Positions 17,192-25,781 are shown, counted from the first letter of the stretch. The stretch: 41,777 nt of DNA from Verrucomicrobiota bacterium (GCA_026398065.1 JAPLTR010000672.1:1-41777), one strand, 5' to 3'. Notes: a model not told the origin generated them from the letters alone. Numbers and translations: made by a program.

Positions 17192-18130
17192 TCAGGAGCC
17201 AGAGAAGAGCTCGTGCATCTCGCGAAGATAGCGGGGTACCGCCGTAGCGGAATCCTCCTTGGCCTCGTACTCTAGTGCGACCCAGCCCTGGTACCCTCCG
17301 TCGCGGAGGAGCTGGGTGAAGCGCTTGAGGTCCGCGGGGCGCGCGGTCGTCGCGGTGCCCTTGATCTCGGTCTTGAACTGGATGTTGACGGCATAGGGCA
17401 CGCACTCGGCAAAATCGCGGTAGGGGTCCTCGGTGTGGAAATTGCCGGAATCGAGGTTGATGCCGACCCAGGGGCTGCGCACGGCCTTGATCATGGGCAG
17501 GAGGCTGGCGGCGCTGCCGATCGAGTCGTGGTTTTCGAGGCCGAGGAAGATGCCGCGCTTGCCGGCATAGTCGCAGCACTCCTCGAGGGCGGTGATCACC
17601 AGCTTGTCGGCGTCGGCGCGGGGGAGTTCCTTGGTCACGCCCGCGAAGACGCGGATGTGCGGGGCGCCGAGCAGCGCGGCGCGGTCGATCCACTGCTTGG
17701 TGGCGGCGATCTCGGCGTCGCGCTTCGGGCCGGGCGGGTGGGAGAAGTTGTTCCCGATGGCGGTGCCGCTGATGGCGATGCCGCGCAGGAAACAATGCCG
17801 GCGCAACTTCAGGAGGTAGTCTGCGCTCTCCTCGGCAAAAAAATAGCTCGTCAGCTCCGCGCCCTCGCAGCCCTGGGCCACACAATAGTCGGCGAAGGCG
17901 AACATGTCCGTGGCGCGGCCGGGCGGGACCTTGGGGTTCGGCTTGCCGCGCATGATCGGAAAATTCTCGCGAAAGGAATACGCCGCGAGGCTGAGCCGGA
18001 GACGGGGCCGGCCGGAGCGGCCCAGCGGACCGGGCGCGGCGGTGGCACCGGCCATGGAGAGAGGCGCGGCGGCGACGGCCAGGCCGGCGGCGGTGAGCTG
18101 AAGGAAACGGCGACGGGAGATGGGGTGCAT
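17192..18130 (-). CDS. Tat-exported sugar phosphate isomerase/epimerase-like TIM barrel protein
   Basis: The 312-residue product begins with a twin-arginine signal (MHPISRRRFLQLTAAGLAVAAAP). A xylose-isomerase-like TIM barrel (AP_endonuc_2 family) follows. Barrel motifs include LSLAAYSFRENFP, GAELTSYFF, APHIRVFAG, GIFLGLENHDS with a probable metal-binding Glu, VGINLDSGNFHTEDPY with Asp/His, and a final WVALEYEAKED. Such exported enzymes are common in Planctomycetes and Verrucomicrobia, often near oxidoreductases acting on sugars. Here no sugar operon surrounds it. The substrate is unknown. The start was chosen at the Met that opens the Tat signal; the longer upstream frame has no family character. 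Confidence 0.88.
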   Translation of the reverse strand: MHPISRRRFLQLTAAGLAVAAAPLSMAGATAAPGPLGRSGRPRLRLSLAAYSFRENFPIMRGKPNPKVPPGRATDMFAFADYCVAQGCEGAELTSYFFAEESADYLLKLRRHCFLRGIAISGTAIGNNFSHPPGPKRDAEIAATKQWIDRAALLGAPHIRVFAGVTKELPRADADKLVITALEECCDYAGKRGIFLGLENHDSIGSAASLLPMIKAVRSPWVGINLDSGNFHTEDPYRDFAECVPYAVNIQFKTEIKGTATTARPADLKRFTQLLRDGGYQGWVALEYEAKEDSATAVPRYLREMHELFSGS

Positions 18131-18283
18131 GGGGAGCAAGACGTGGTAGGGAGCGGTCAGGGTGCGGGTTGATTGCGGCGCACGGGGCGGAGCATTCCGA
18201 CGAAGAAGGGTGAGGTTTGAGCAAGGGATGCGCAGCGGAAAAACGCCGGCAGGAGTACTCTGGGCCAGAACCCAATCACTACC

Positions 18284-18520
18284 ATGAAAACAAATGTTGG
18301 TTCGTATGATGCCGGGGTGCGTTTCGTGATCGGCTGCTGCGTCGTGTTCATGAGTGTCAACGGCTGGGGCTGGTGGGCGTTGCTTGGCCTGGTCCCGATC
18401 CTGACTGCCGCATGCAGTTTCTGTCCGCTCTACCTGCTTTTCCACATCGACACCGAGGCGTGGGAAGAGGGCTACGAGGCGCGGCACAACCACCACCTCC
18501 ACGACAAGCACGGGCACTAG
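18284..18520 (+). CDS. DUF2892 (YgaP-like) small membrane protein
   Basis: The 78-residue product contains the DUF2892 pattern: a short soluble start (MKTNVGSYDAGVRFVIG), two hydrophobic segments (VIGCCVVFMSVNGWGWWAL and LLGLVPILTAACSFCPLYLLF) and the typical SFCPLY element. The tail is His-rich (HNHHLHDKHGH), which might bind metal, but that is speculative. DUF2892 domains are often attached to rhodanese sulfurtransferases; this one is standalone. The His-rich tail is longer than the core family requires. Confidence 0.85.
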   Translation: MKTNVGSYDAGVRFVIGCCVVFMSVNGWGWWALLGLVPILTAACSFCPLYLLFHIDTEAWEEGYEARHNHHLHDKHGH

Positions 18521-18606
18521 TTCCGGGTGCTGGGCAGGTGAAGGCCCCATCGGGTTGAGCGCGTTGGCGGAGAACCGCGCCGCGAAGCGGGAGTCTGTGC
18601 AGGGGT

Positions 18607-19134
18607 ATGAATATCCCCGCTTCCGCCCCCCGTCCGAAGTCCGGCGCGATCCAGCAGGCGCCGGCCGGCTTGGCGCTTTGCCTCGTCGCGCTGCTCGCCG
18701 GCTGTGCGTCCGAACCCGTTTCCCACGTGGTCTCGGCCCCGCCGCCGCCTCCCCCGATGGCTGCGCCCACTGCCACGGTGGTGACCTATCCGGCCCCCGC
18801 TGCGCCCACGACGCAGACCACGCAGACGACCCAGACGACGCCCTCGGGCACCGTGGTCACCACGACGCAGACGCAGCCGGTGGCCCCGCAGTCGCCGCCC
18901 GTCAGCACGATCATTGTCACGCAGGCTCCGCCGGCGATGCAGACGGAGGCCGTGCAGGCGCAGCCGACTTCCTCTCACGTCTGGATCGCGGGCTACTGGA
19001 CGTGGCGCACCACCCAGTACCAATGGATCTCCGGCCACTGGTCGCTGCCGCCGTATAACGGCGCGAAGTGGATGACACCCCGTTGGGAAACGGAAAACGG
19101 AGCCTATCGTTTTTACGAAGGCTACTGGAACTGA
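18607..19134 (+). CDS. Lipoprotein with WXXGXW-type repeat
   Basis: The 175-residue product has a lipobox (LVALLAGCASEP, with Cys about residue 34) after a hydrophilic start. A Pro/Thr/Gln-rich spacer follows, with four-residue TQTT-type repeats. The C-terminal part contains tandem aromatic repeats: VWIAGYWTWRTTQYQWISGHW, quoted here as WIAGYWTW and WISGHW, then WMTPRWETENGAYRFYEGYW. This matches the WXXGXW/YXWGXW repeat family of secreted proteins. It is probably anchored in the outer membrane. The function is unknown. Confidence 0.82.
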   Translation: MNIPASAPRPKSGAIQQAPAGLALCLVALLAGCASEPVSHVVSAPPPPPPMAAPTATVVTYPAPAAPTTQTTQTTQTTPSGTVVTTTQTQPVAPQSPPVSTIIVTQAPPAMQTEAVQAQPTSSHVWIAGYWTWRTTQYQWISGHWSLPPYNGAKWMTPRWETENGAYRFYEGYWN

Positions 19135-19166
19135 GTCCCGTAGTCTGCCAGGAGTCAGAAAAAATT

Positions 19167-19188
19167 CGGCGCGGAACGGTCCGCGCCG
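19167..19188 (-). terminator. Terminator hairpin of the VOC gene (possibly bidirectional)
   Basis: CGGCGCGGA (19167-19175) pairs with TCCGCGCCG (19180-19188) around ACGG. On the minus strand the hairpin is followed by a run of six T. It lies 73 nt after the VOC gene stop and also 32 nt after the plus-strand lipoprotein gene. Confidence 0.65.
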
Positions 19189-19261
19189 TCTGTATTTCTT
19201 GGATACGGCCGCGGCGGTTCCCCACGCTCGGGAGCGGGCGCGGCCTGTCCTCGCACCCGCG

Positions 19262-19714
19262 TCAGCCCGCGGAGCCGTCCTTGCGGGAGTGGAGGCAGAG
19301 GCGGTTGCCGGCGGGATCGGCGATCCAGGCCATCCAGCAGACGCGGGTCTCGACGGGTTCGATGAGAATCTTCACGCCGCGCTTCCGGCATTCGGCGATG
19401 GCGGCGGGCACATCGTCGACGGCGAGGGCGACGCAGGCGGAGCCGTGCCAGTCCCATTTCTTGTCCCCTTTGCGCGAGGTGCCGTCGTTGAGGCAGAGCG
19501 TGATCGGCGCGGTGTCGAACTCGGACCAGAAATCCTCCCACTCCTCGCCCGGCCGGAAGCCGAAGAGGTCCTGGTAGAAGGCGCGGGTGCCCGGCATGTC
19601 CTTCGTGTTGTACATCACGAAGTCGAGGGCGCGGACGGGGATCGCGGCGTTCTTGCCTGATAGGGATTTTGGCTTCGTTTTCTTCTTCGGATTTTTGGTG
19701 GTGGTGCGCGCCAT
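19262..19714 (-). CDS. VOC (glyoxalase/bleomycin resistance) superfamily protein
   Basis: The 150-residue product has a basic, Lys-rich start (TTTKNPKKKTKPKS) and one vicinal-oxygen-chelate unit. It shows LDFVMYNTKDMPGTRAFYQDLFGF, CVALAVDDVPAAIAECRKRGVKIL and MAWIADPAGNRLCLHSR, quoted in parts. These are the two beta-alpha-beta-beta-beta halves of the fold. Members are lyases, dioxygenases or antibiotic-binding proteins and usually act as dimers. The specific reaction cannot be told. A terminator-like hairpin lies downstream. Confidence 0.82.
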   Translation of the reverse strand: MARTTTKNPKKKTKPKSLSGKNAAIPVRALDFVMYNTKDMPGTRAFYQDLFGFRPGEEWEDFWSEFDTAPITLCLNDGTSRKGDKKWDWHGSACVALAVDDVPAAIAECRKRGVKILIEPVETRVCWMAWIADPAGNRLCLHSRKDGSAG

Positions 19715-19785
19715 GGGGAAATTTCAAACCGGAGACCGGGTGCGGAGCACGCTGGAAATGGCGCAGAGCTACACGAGCGGGCAGG

Positions 19786-19809
19786 GTGAACCGCAAAGAC
19801 ACATAGGTC
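19786..19809. repeat. Degenerate copy of an ACAGAGGCAC-type repeat
   Basis: The bases GAACCGCAAAGACACATAGG resemble the better-preserved element at 24151-24225, which has ACCACAGAGACACAGAGG. It lies between the VOC gene and the toxin-like gene. Confidence 0.3.
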
Positions 19810-19839
19810 GGCGCGAAGGCGGCGCGGACCAAGTCTGGA

Positions 19840-20097
19840 TCAAACGATTTCGATCCTGAGCACGCAGACCTCCTTCACCGCGTGGTCGGGGTGCCAAGTG
19901 ACGAGAAATTTGTTCTCCACCAGCGCCACCTCTAATGCGAGACCGTGTTCACCACGCTCCTGATAGTCGCCGACGGTGAAAGCATTTGAAGCCAGGCGTT
20001 GGAAGAAATCGAGCAACCGATCTCGCGAACCTCGTGGCAGATCGTTCAACGCCTCGCAGCTCGCGCGATTGAGGACGTAGTCGTAGCCGAGGCTCAT
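19840..20097 (-). CDS. RelE/ParE-like toxin candidate
   Basis: The 85-residue product has the size and shape of a RelE/ParE-fold toxin: YDYVLNRASCEALNDLPRG, a helix RDRLLDFFQRLASNAF, and strands ending VALVENKFLVTWHPDHAVKEVCVLRIE, quoted in parts. The ATG overlaps the stop of the upstream 71-residue gene by 4 nt, the usual coupling in antitoxin-toxin pairs. RelE-family proteins cleave mRNA on the ribosome, while ParE members act on gyrase. This sequence is too diverged to choose, and activity is not proven. The last residues are VLRIEIV, a typical final strand. Confidence 0.65.
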   Translation of the reverse strand: MSLGYDYVLNRASCEALNDLPRGSRDRLLDFFQRLASNAFTVGDYQERGEHGLALEVALVENKFLVTWHPDHAVKEVCVLRIEIV

Positions 20098-20309
20098 CGG
20101 CCATCCCGGCAGAGATCCTGATGCAATTTCTCCACCTCGACTCGCGATACGCGGTCACCTTGTTCCATGCGCTCCATGCTACGGGTTAACTCCGCCTTGT
20201 GCGCGGGGTCGTTGACGCGGGAAAGGTGCAGCAGGAAGGCTCTCACCCGATTGCGGTCCTCGGGCGACATGCCTTCCAAGGCGGCTTGGACTTCCTGCAC
20301 CGTGCTCAT
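20094..20309 (-). CDS. Antitoxin-like partner protein
   Basis: The 71-residue helical, charged product starts at MSTVQEVQAALEGMSPEDRN. It contains LSRVNDPAHKAELTRSMERM and ends VSRVEVEKLHQDLCRDGR. No DNA-binding family is clear. Its size, acidic/basic helices and 4-nt overlap with the RelE-like gene mark it as the probable antitoxin. A longer start at 20393 would add 28 residues with no conserved features. Neutralisation of the toxin by its C-terminal helix is inferred from gene order. Confidence 0.6.
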   Translation of the reverse strand: MSTVQEVQAALEGMSPEDRNRVRAFLLHLSRVNDPAHKAELTRSMERMEQGDRVSRVEVEKLHQDLCRDGR

Positions 20310-20417
20310 GACGGAGAGGATGCGACAGAGCAGGCGATTGGCAAACTGGATTTCAGCCCCGGGGGATGACCCGCGGGCGGGCTTGATTGTCAAAGAACGA
20401 TGGACTGAAAATGAGGT

Positions 20418-20810
20418 GTGATCAAAACGAAGTCAGTGCATTCGCCGATCGCGGCGGACGACGGGCTGCGGATTCTGGCGACGCGGTTTCGCGGGCGCGG
20501 GCTGCCGGCGGATCGATACGACGTTTGGATGGCGAACCTCGGGCCGAGCGAGGGGCTCTTGAAATCGGTGCTGGCGGGGGAGATCGCGTGGAAGGAGTTT
20601 GCGAAGCGTTACCGGGACGAGCTGTTCGCGCCCGCCGCCAGCGACGAGGCCAACGAGACGATCAAGAACCACGGCCAGAAATTCACCCTGCGCCTGTTGG
20701 GCCGGCTCGCGGAGAAGGAGAATGTCACGTTGCTCTGTCATTGCGCGGAGGATACGACGGAGTGTCACCGGTTTTTATTGCAGAAGCTGATTGAGCGGGA
20801 GTGTGAGTGA
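20418..20810 (+). CDS. DUF488 family protein (YeaO-like)
   Basis: The 130-residue product begins at GTG 20418. It has the DUF488 hallmarks: ATRFRGRGLPADRYDVWMANLGPS near the start (in part TRFRGRGLPADRYD), then WKEFAKRYRDEL, and the Cys/His motif LCHCAEDTTECHRFLL near the end. The HC...ECHR cluster suggests metal binding or a reactive cysteine. The function of the family is not established. It stands alone, divergent from the toxin-antitoxin pair. Confidence 0.85.
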   Translation: MIKTKSVHSPIAADDGLRILATRFRGRGLPADRYDVWMANLGPSEGLLKSVLAGEIAWKEFAKRYRDELFAPAASDEANETIKNHGQKFTLRLLGRLAEKENVTLLCHCAEDTTECHRFLLQKLIERECE

Positions 20811-20822
20811 CGGGCGAGCGGT

Positions 20823-20849
20823 GGTCCGTCGCGCTACGGCGCGCGGACC
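20823..20849. terminator. Hairpin holding the stop codon of the prp-linked membrane protein gene
   Basis: GGTCCG (20823-20828) pairs with CGGACC (20844-20849), with further CGCGC/GCGCG pairing inside. The TAG stop of the minus-strand gene (20834-20836) lies in the loop side and is preceded by G, giving GTAG. It is probably the transcript end for the prp operon and/or the DUF488 gene. Confidence 0.4.
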
Positions 20850-21346
20850 GGTTTGAGTTCGAGCACTCGCTCCTCGCCGTCCTTGTTCGCGAGCAGGACG
20901 ACCTGGCTCGGCGGCGAAAGGCCGACGACCGTGAATAGAACGCTGTTTTTTCCCGCAAAGTAAAATGAACCAACGTTGGCGTTTTTGATGCGCACTGCCG
21001 GCGGGTGACTTTGGGTTGGGCGGCTGGCGAGCCTGATATCCACGCAGAGGATGAACTCCGGGGCGATTTGCCGGCGGGTGATGAGCGGGCCGAAGGATTC
21101 AGGGTAGGTGCGATGCTCAAGCCACGCCCGGTCGACGCGGTACGACTCGCCGCCGAGTTCAAATTCGACCGGAGCGACCGCGACCTCTGAGGCGAAGATG
21201 CCGAGCTCCTGCGACTGTTTCACACTGGTGGTGGGGGTGTGATTGCGCAGCCAGGAGGCATATGCCTTGGCCTCGTTGTAGCGCCATACGGCCAGCAGGA
21301 CGACGAGGAAGATCGCTGTGACCCACCAGATTTTCTTCGTGTTCAT
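20834..21346 (-). CDS. Membrane-anchored protein of unknown function, coupled to prpD
   Basis: The 170-residue product has one N-terminal membrane helix ([18 protein letters not shown]) and an exported beta-rich part, including [27 protein letters not shown] in segments and a closing [17 protein letters not shown]. No family is recognised. Its ATG overlaps the prpD stop by 4 nt, so it is probably translated from the prp message as the last gene. Base composition is slightly less GC-rich than its neighbours. Nothing in its sequence explains a role in propionate metabolism; passive linkage is possible. Confidence 0.7.
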   Translation of the reverse strand: MNTKKIWWVTAIFLVVLLAVWRYNEAKAYASWLRNHTPTTSVKQSQELGIFASEVAVAPVEFELGGESYRVDRAWLEHRTYPESFGPLITRRQIAPEFILCVDIRLASRPTQSHPPAVRIKNANVGSFYFAGKNSVLFTVVGLSPPSQVVLLANKDGEERVLELKPVRAP

Positions 21347-22839
21347 GAGCGGGGCGCGGAAAGGGCGGCGAGCATCGCGGAAAAATTATGAACGCTTGTG
21401 CGCTCGAGGCCGGGGAGATCGGCGAAGAGCGAACTGAGTTCATCGGACTTCGATTTTCCGTAGTGCGCGGTGAAAGCCGTTTCCGCTTTCTGCCGGAGCA
21501 GCGGGATGCCGTCTTTTCTCCGGCGGCGGTGGCCGATGGGGTACTCGATGGCGATTTTTTCGGTGGCCGTGCCGTCGGTGAAGAAGACCTGGACGGCGTT
21601 GGCGATGGAGCGTTTTTCGGGGTCGAGGTAGTCGCGGCTGTAGGATTTGTCCTCGGTGACGACCATCTTGGCGCGTAGGGTGTCGATGCGGGGATCGGCG
21701 GCGAAGCGGTCCTCGTAATGCTCGGCGGTGAGGTTGCCGACGATGAGGCCGACGGCGGTCATGTACTGGAGGCAATGGTCGCGGTCGGCGGGGTTGTGGA
21801 GGGGGCCGGTCTTGTCGATGATGCGGATCGCGGACTCATGGGTCGTCAGCTCGATGCGGGTGATTTGGTCGAGGCGGTTGTGGACTTGTGGATACAGCTT
21901 CACGGCGCATTCGACGGCGGTCTGCGCGTGGAATTCGGCGGGAAAGGAGATCTTGAAGAGAATCTGCTCCATCACGTAGCTGCCGAGGGGACGCGCGAGG
22001 GTGACGGGTTTGCCTTTGAACGAGACGTCCTGGAAGCCCCACGTTGTGGCGGTGAGGACGCTCGGGTAGCCCATCTCGCCGGTCATCGCGATGAGGGCGA
22101 GGCGGACGGCGCGGCTGGTGGCGTCGCCGGCGGCCCAGCTCTTGCGCGAGCCGGTGTTGGGCGCGTGGCGGTAGGTGCGGAGCGCGGAGCCGTCGACCCA
22201 GGCGTGGGAGAGGGCGTTGACGATCTGCTCGCGCGTGCCGCCGAGGAGCGCGGTGGCGACGGCGGTGGAGGCGACGCGGACGAGGAGGACGTGGTCGAGG
22301 CCGACGCGGTTGAAGGAGTTGTCGAGGGCGAGGACGCCCTGGATTTCGTGGGCTTTCACCATCGCGACGAGGAGGTCGCGGACGGTGATTTTCGATTTCG
22401 GAAATTCGATTTTTGATTGGAAGGCGGCGACGGGGGCGCCGGCGGCCTGGTTGCGGCTGAGCCAGTCGGTCACGGCGAGGATGGCGCCGAGGTTGTCGGA
22501 TGGGTGGCCCCATTCGGCGGCGAGCCAAGTGTCGTTGAAGTCGAGCCAGCGGACGAGGGTGCCAATGTCGAAGGCGGCCTGGACGGGGTCGAGTTCGTAG
22601 GCGGTGCCGGGGACGCGCGCGCCGTTTTGAATCGTGGTGCCGGGGACGACGGGGCCGAGGAGCTTCGTGCACGCCGGGTAGGCGAGAGCCATGATGCCGC
22701 AGGCAAGCGTGTCGAGGAGGCACCAGCGTGCGGTGTCGAGGGCCTCGTCGCTCGGGGGCGTGGGATCGAGGACGTAGTCGGCGATCGTCGTGAGGAGGGT
22801 GTCGGTGGGCGGTCGGACGTTGGAGAGGGGGGCAGACAT
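21343..22839 (-). CDS. prpD: 2-methylcitrate dehydratase (MmgE/PrpD family)
   Basis: The 498-residue product is full length for PrpD. Motifs include [45 protein letters not shown] in parts, the helical core [40 protein letters not shown] and [11 protein letters not shown]. PrpD dehydrates 2-methylcitrate to 2-methyl-cis-aconitate in propionyl-CoA breakdown. Neighbouring prpC and prpB on the same strand support this over other MmgE/PrpD enzymes. It lies 96 nt after prpC, and the gap holds a degenerate ACAGAG-type repeat. Confidence 0.93.
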   Translation of the reverse strand: MSAPLSNVRPPTDTLLTTIADYVLDPTPPSDEALDTARWCLLDTLACGIMALAYPACTKLLGPVVPGTTIQNGARVPGTAYELDPVQAAFDIGTLVRWLDFNDTWLAAEWGHPSDNLGAILAVTDWLSRNQAAGAPVAAFQSKIEFPKSKITVRDLLVAMVKAHEIQGVLALDNSFNRVGLDHVLLVRVASTAVATALLGGTREQIVNALSHAWVDGSALRTYRHAPNTGSRKSWAAGDATSRAVRLALIAMTGEMGYPSVLTATTWGFQDVSFKGKPVTLARPLGSYVMEQILFKISFPAEFHAQTAVECAVKLYPQVHNRLDQITRIELTTHESAIRIIDKTGPLHNPADRDHCLQYMTAVGLIVGNLTAEHYEDRFAADPRIDTLRAKMVVTEDKSYSRDYLDPEKRSIANAVQVFFTDGTATEKIAIEYPIGHRRRRKDGIPLLRQKAETAFTAHYGKSKSDELSSLFADLPGLERTSVHNFSAMLAALSAPRS

Positions 22840-22847
22840 TTTTATTG

Positions 22848-22889
22848 AGTCACAGAGAGCACGGAGAGGAACACAGAGGTCACGGAGCG
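22848..22889. repeat. Degenerate CACAGAG/CACGGAG repeat between prpC and prpD
   Basis: Four spaced units of the type CACAGAGAG, CACGGAGAGG, ACACAGAGG and CACGGAG follow one another. They share the vocabulary of the inverted repeat at 24151-24225 in the same operon. Confidence 0.45.
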
Positions 22890-22935
22890 GAAGCTTGGGA
22901 GGCTGGAGGCGGTGAGGGGATAGGACGACGAGCCA

Positions 22936-24132
22936 TCAGCGTTGTGCGAGCGGCACGTAGGGGCGGTCTTCGGGGCCGGTGTAGTGGGCGCTGGGGCGGA
23001 TGATTTTGCCGTCGGCGCGCTGCTCGATGATGTGGGCGCACCAGCCGGCGGTGCGGGCCACGACGAAGAGCGGGGTGAACATCGCGGTGGGCACGCCCAT
23101 CATGTGGTACGCGGGGGCGCTGAACCAATCGAGGTTGGGGAACATTTTCTTCAGATCCCACATGACTGTTTCGATGCGCTCGCAGATGGCGAAGAAGTTT
23201 TCCTCGTGGCCGGTGGCGCAGAGGGTGCGGGCGACCTCCTTGATGATCGCGCTGCGCGGGTCGCTGATCGTGTAGACGGGGTGACCGAAGCCGATGACGA
23301 TCTCGCGGCGGGCGACGCGGGCGCGGATGTCGGCCTCGGCCTCGTCGGGGGTGCGGTAGCGGAGCTGGGTTTCGTGGGCGACCTCGTTGGCGCCGCCGTG
23401 CTTGGGTCCGCGGAGGGCGCCGATGGCGCCGGTGACACAGGAGTAAACGCCGGAGCCGGTGCCGGCGATCACGCGCGCGGTGAAGGTGGAGGCGTTGAAC
23501 TCGTGCTCGGCGTAGAGGATGAGCGACTGGTCGAGCGCGCGCACGTGCGCGGGCGACGGGACGCGCTGGTGGAGGAGCGTGAGAAAATGGGCGGCGACGG
23601 AATCGGTCGGGGTCTCGACAGAAATGCGGCGGCCGTGGCGCGCGTAGTGGTGCCAGTAGAGGAGCAGCGAGGGGAGGCAGGCGATGAGGCGGTCGGCGAT
23701 GGCGCGGGCGGTGACCGGATCGGTGGGGCCGGCGCTGCCGGGCACAAAGGGCTCGGGGTGGAGTGCGCCGAGGGCGGAGACGCCGGTGCGCAGGACGTTC
23801 ATCGGATGCACGTCGGCCGGGAGTTGCTCAAGGATGGCGCGGATGGGCTCGGGCAGGTAGCGGAGCGTCGTGAGGCGTTCGCGGTAGCCGGCGAGTTCGG
23901 CGGCGTTGGGCAGGCGCCCGTGGACCAGCAGGTGGGCGACCTCCTCGTAGGTGGCGTGCGCGGCGAGATCGGCGATGTCGTAGCCGCGGTAATGGAGATC
24001 GTTGCCCGACTGGCCGACGGTGCAGATGGCAGTCTCGCCGGCGACGACGCCGGAGAGGGCCACGGATTTTTTCGGGGTGCGAGCGACCGGGTGCGGCGTG
24101 GAGGAGGCGGGCGGGGTGGGGTCGGTGCTCAT
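22936..24132 (-). CDS. prpC: 2-methylcitrate synthase / citrate synthase family
   Basis: The 398-residue product has the citrate-synthase fold: [24 protein letters not shown] in parts, [33 protein letters not shown] with a catalytic His, [12 protein letters not shown] and [13 protein letters not shown]. Length is that of the short methylcitrate/type-II-like branch. It condenses propionyl-CoA with oxaloacetate. The assignment to methylcitrate rather than citrate synthase rests mainly on prpB and prpD beside it. The start at MSTDPTPP was preferred over an upstream Met that would reach into the inverted repeat at 24151. Confidence 0.92.
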   Translation of the reverse strand: MSTDPTPPASSTPHPVARTPKKSVALSGVVAGETAICTVGQSGNDLHYRGYDIADLAAHATYEEVAHLLVHGRLPNAAELAGYRERLTTLRYLPEPIRAILEQLPADVHPMNVLRTGVSALGALHPEPFVPGSAGPTDPVTARAIADRLIACLPSLLLYWHHYARHGRRISVETPTDSVAAHFLTLLHQRVPSPAHVRALDQSLILYAEHEFNASTFTARVIAGTGSGVYSCVTGAIGALRGPKHGGANEVAHETQLRYRTPDEAEADIRARVARREIVIGFGHPVYTISDPRSAIIKEVARTLCATGHEENFFAICERIETVMWDLKKMFPNLDWFSAPAYHMMGVPTAMFTPLFVVARTAGWCAHIIEQRADGKIIRPSAHYTGPEDRPYVPLAQR

Positions 24133-24150
24133 GGGGGGAAGAAAGGAGTT

Positions 24151-24225
24151 AACCACAGAGACACAGAGGCACAGAGAAAGACCAGGAGAGAAGGGAGTGC
24201 TCCGTGCCTCTGTGTCTCTGTGGTT
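24151..24225. repeat. 22-nt perfect inverted repeat of ACAGAG type
   Basis: The arms at 24151-24172 (starting AACCACAGAGACACAGAG) and 24204-24225 (ending TGTCTCTGTGGTT) are exact reverse complements with a 31-nt loop. Each arm is itself built of short CACAGAG-like units. It lies 18 nt upstream of the prpC start, so it is in the prp transcript leader of prpC and could fold into a strong hairpin. Confidence 0.75.
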
Positions 24226-24316
24226 CAGATATTTTTGGTGGCCGAGGACATTTCCGGGGTGCGAGCGACTGGGTGGAAGTGGACGAGGGAGGAGGAAGGA
24301 GGGGAGGAATTTTGAC

Positions 24317-24343
24317 CGCGGATTACGCGGACGGCGCGGATAA
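24317..24343. repeat. 9-nt tandem repeat CGCGGATTA-type
   Basis: Three units in exact 9-nt register: CGCGGATTA (24317-24325), CGCGGACGG (24326-24334), CGCGGATAA (24335-24343). A related, less regular copy lies at 26229-26257. Confidence 0.5.
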
Positions 24344-24354
24344 AGGCACGAGGC

Positions 24355-24819
24355 TCAATCGAGCCCATCGGCGATTCGGTGTTCCACAGTGGCATCAAGA
24401 GCAGTCATAACACGGCCGAGCAGCCCGGGAGGGCGCTGTGGCTTAGAAAATACGAACAAGGGTTTGCCGTGGTGCTTTGGCGGCCAGAGGACGTGGCTCT
24501 CGAACGAGGTTGAGCCGCAAAGGCCTAGCTGGCTGACGCCGGGGAATGTCCTCTCAAGCGCCGACAGAGTTGGGTCACGGCCATCGGCGTAGAATGAGGC
24601 TTCCCACCATTCTTGGCGCGATTCCCCGACGAAGATCAGGAAGTAGTCGTCGAGGTAGGGCCCGTTTTGATTGGTGTACTCACCGATGATGGAGATCGAA
24701 TCGAATTGAACAGACCACGAGCCAAAGGTGGCTGACGAATAGTGAATCTGCCCGGCATCGCAGCACAATTTGCCGGAGTCGGGTGACTGCGAACTATCTG
24801 CGGATCCGAAGAGGCTCAT
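24355..24819 (-). CDS. Protein of unknown function inside the prp operon
   Basis: The 154-residue product has no signal peptide or membrane helix. Recognisable blocks are YSSATFGSWSVQFDSISIIGEYTNQNGP in parts (IIGEYTNQNGPYLDDYFLIFV), EWWEASFYADGRDPTLSAL and ESHVLWPPKHHGKPLFVF. It resembles small uncharacterised proteins of Verrucomicrobia and Planctomycetes, from memory only and without a named family. It begins 12 nt after the prpB stop and sits before prpC. Base composition is visibly less GC-rich than prpB and prpC, suggesting insertion or transfer. Two different short repeats lie between it and prpC. Confidence 0.65.
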   Translation of the reverse strand: MSLFGSADSSQSPDSGKLCCDAGQIHYSSATFGSWSVQFDSISIIGEYTNQNGPYLDDYFLIFVGESRQEWWEASFYADGRDPTLSALERTFPGVSQLGLCGSTSFESHVLWPPKHHGKPLFVFSKPQRPPGLLGRVMTALDATVEHRIADGLD

Positions 24820-24831
24820 GGGTGAGACGCA

Positions 24832-25713
24832 CTAGGCTGGCGGCTGTGGAGATTTGTAGCCGAGGACATCGTAGAGGTCGGCGCGGGTCTGCATTTTGGA
24901 AACGACATTGCGCTGGGTGCCGTCGCGGCGGAGGGCGGTGTAGACGTCGAGCGAGGCGGAGGCGGCGGCGCGGCTGGCGCCGAGGGGATAGAGGACCATC
25001 GCCACGCCGGCGGTGCGGAGTTCCTCGACAGTGAAATAGGGGGTCTGGCCGAACTCGGTGAGATTCGCGAGGACGGGGACGGTGAGGGCCGCGGTGAAGG
25101 TGCGGTAGTCGTCGAGGGTGCGGAGGGCTTCGGCGAAAATCATGTCGGCCCCGGCGGCGACGTAGGCCTGGGCGCGGGCGAGGGCGGCGGGGACGCCTTC
25201 GACGGAGGCGGCGTCGGTGCGAGCCATGACGACGAAGGCGGGGTCGGGCTTGCCGGTGACGGCGGCGCGGATGCGAGCGGCCATCGCGGCGGTGGAGACG
25301 AGCTGTTTGCCGGGGAGGTGGCCGCAGAGCTTGGCCGGGACCTGGTCCTCGAGATGGACGGCGGCGACGCCGACGGCGGCGAGTTCATGGACAGCGCGGG
25401 CGGGATCGTCCCAGCCGGTGTCGATGTCGACGAGGAGGGGGAGCGGAACGCGTTGGGCGATGCGGCGGGCGTCGATCGCGACGTCGGCGAGGGTGGTGTC
25501 GCCGGTGTCGGGGATACCGTAGGAGTGGTTGGCCACGCCGGCGCCGGAGAGGTAGAGGGCGCGGAAGCCGGCGCGCTGGGCGAGGAGGGCGGCGTAGGCG
25601 TTGATGGCGCCGGCGATCTGGAGCGGACGTTCGGCGGCAAGGGCGGCGCGGAAGTGCGACCCGGGGGACGGCGCGGTGGTGCTCACAAGCGGTAGATATA
25701 GGGAAGGGGACAT
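24832..25713 (-). CDS. prpB: 2-methylisocitrate lyase
   Basis: The 293-residue product belongs to the isocitrate-lyase/PEP-mutase family. Family motifs are GAINAYAALLAQRAGFRALYLSGAG in parts, the metal site VDIDTGWDD, and the lyase signature KLCGHLPGK with catalytic Cys130, followed by VVMARTDAASVEG and GADMIFAEAL. It splits 2-methylisocitrate into succinate and pyruvate, the last step of the methylcitrate cycle. As the first gene of the minus-strand unit its promoter should lie in the 25.7-26.2 kb repeat region. The start is at ATG 25713; a GTG at 25686 is an alternative. Confidence 0.93.
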   Translation of the reverse strand: MSPSLYLPLVSTTAPSPGSHFRAALAAERPLQIAGAINAYAALLAQRAGFRALYLSGAGVANHSYGIPDTGDTTLADVAIDARRIAQRVPLPLLVDIDTGWDDPARAVHELAAVGVAAVHLEDQVPAKLCGHLPGKQLVSTAAMAARIRAAVTGKPDPAFVVMARTDAASVEGVPAALARAQAYVAAGADMIFAEALRTLDDYRTFTAALTVPVLANLTEFGQTPYFTVEELRTAGVAMVLYPLGASRAAASASLDVYTALRRDGTQRNVVSKMQTRADLYDVLGYKSPQPPA

Positions 25714-25781
25714 GGTGTCGAGGACCCTGCGTGGGCCGCGGATCGGGCCGGCGCGGGGAGCGAAGGCGCCGGGAGGAGGTT

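Noticed and set aside
24133-24156. Upstream start for prpC at 24156
   Set aside because: It would place the start inside the ACAGAG inverted repeat and adds residues without family support.
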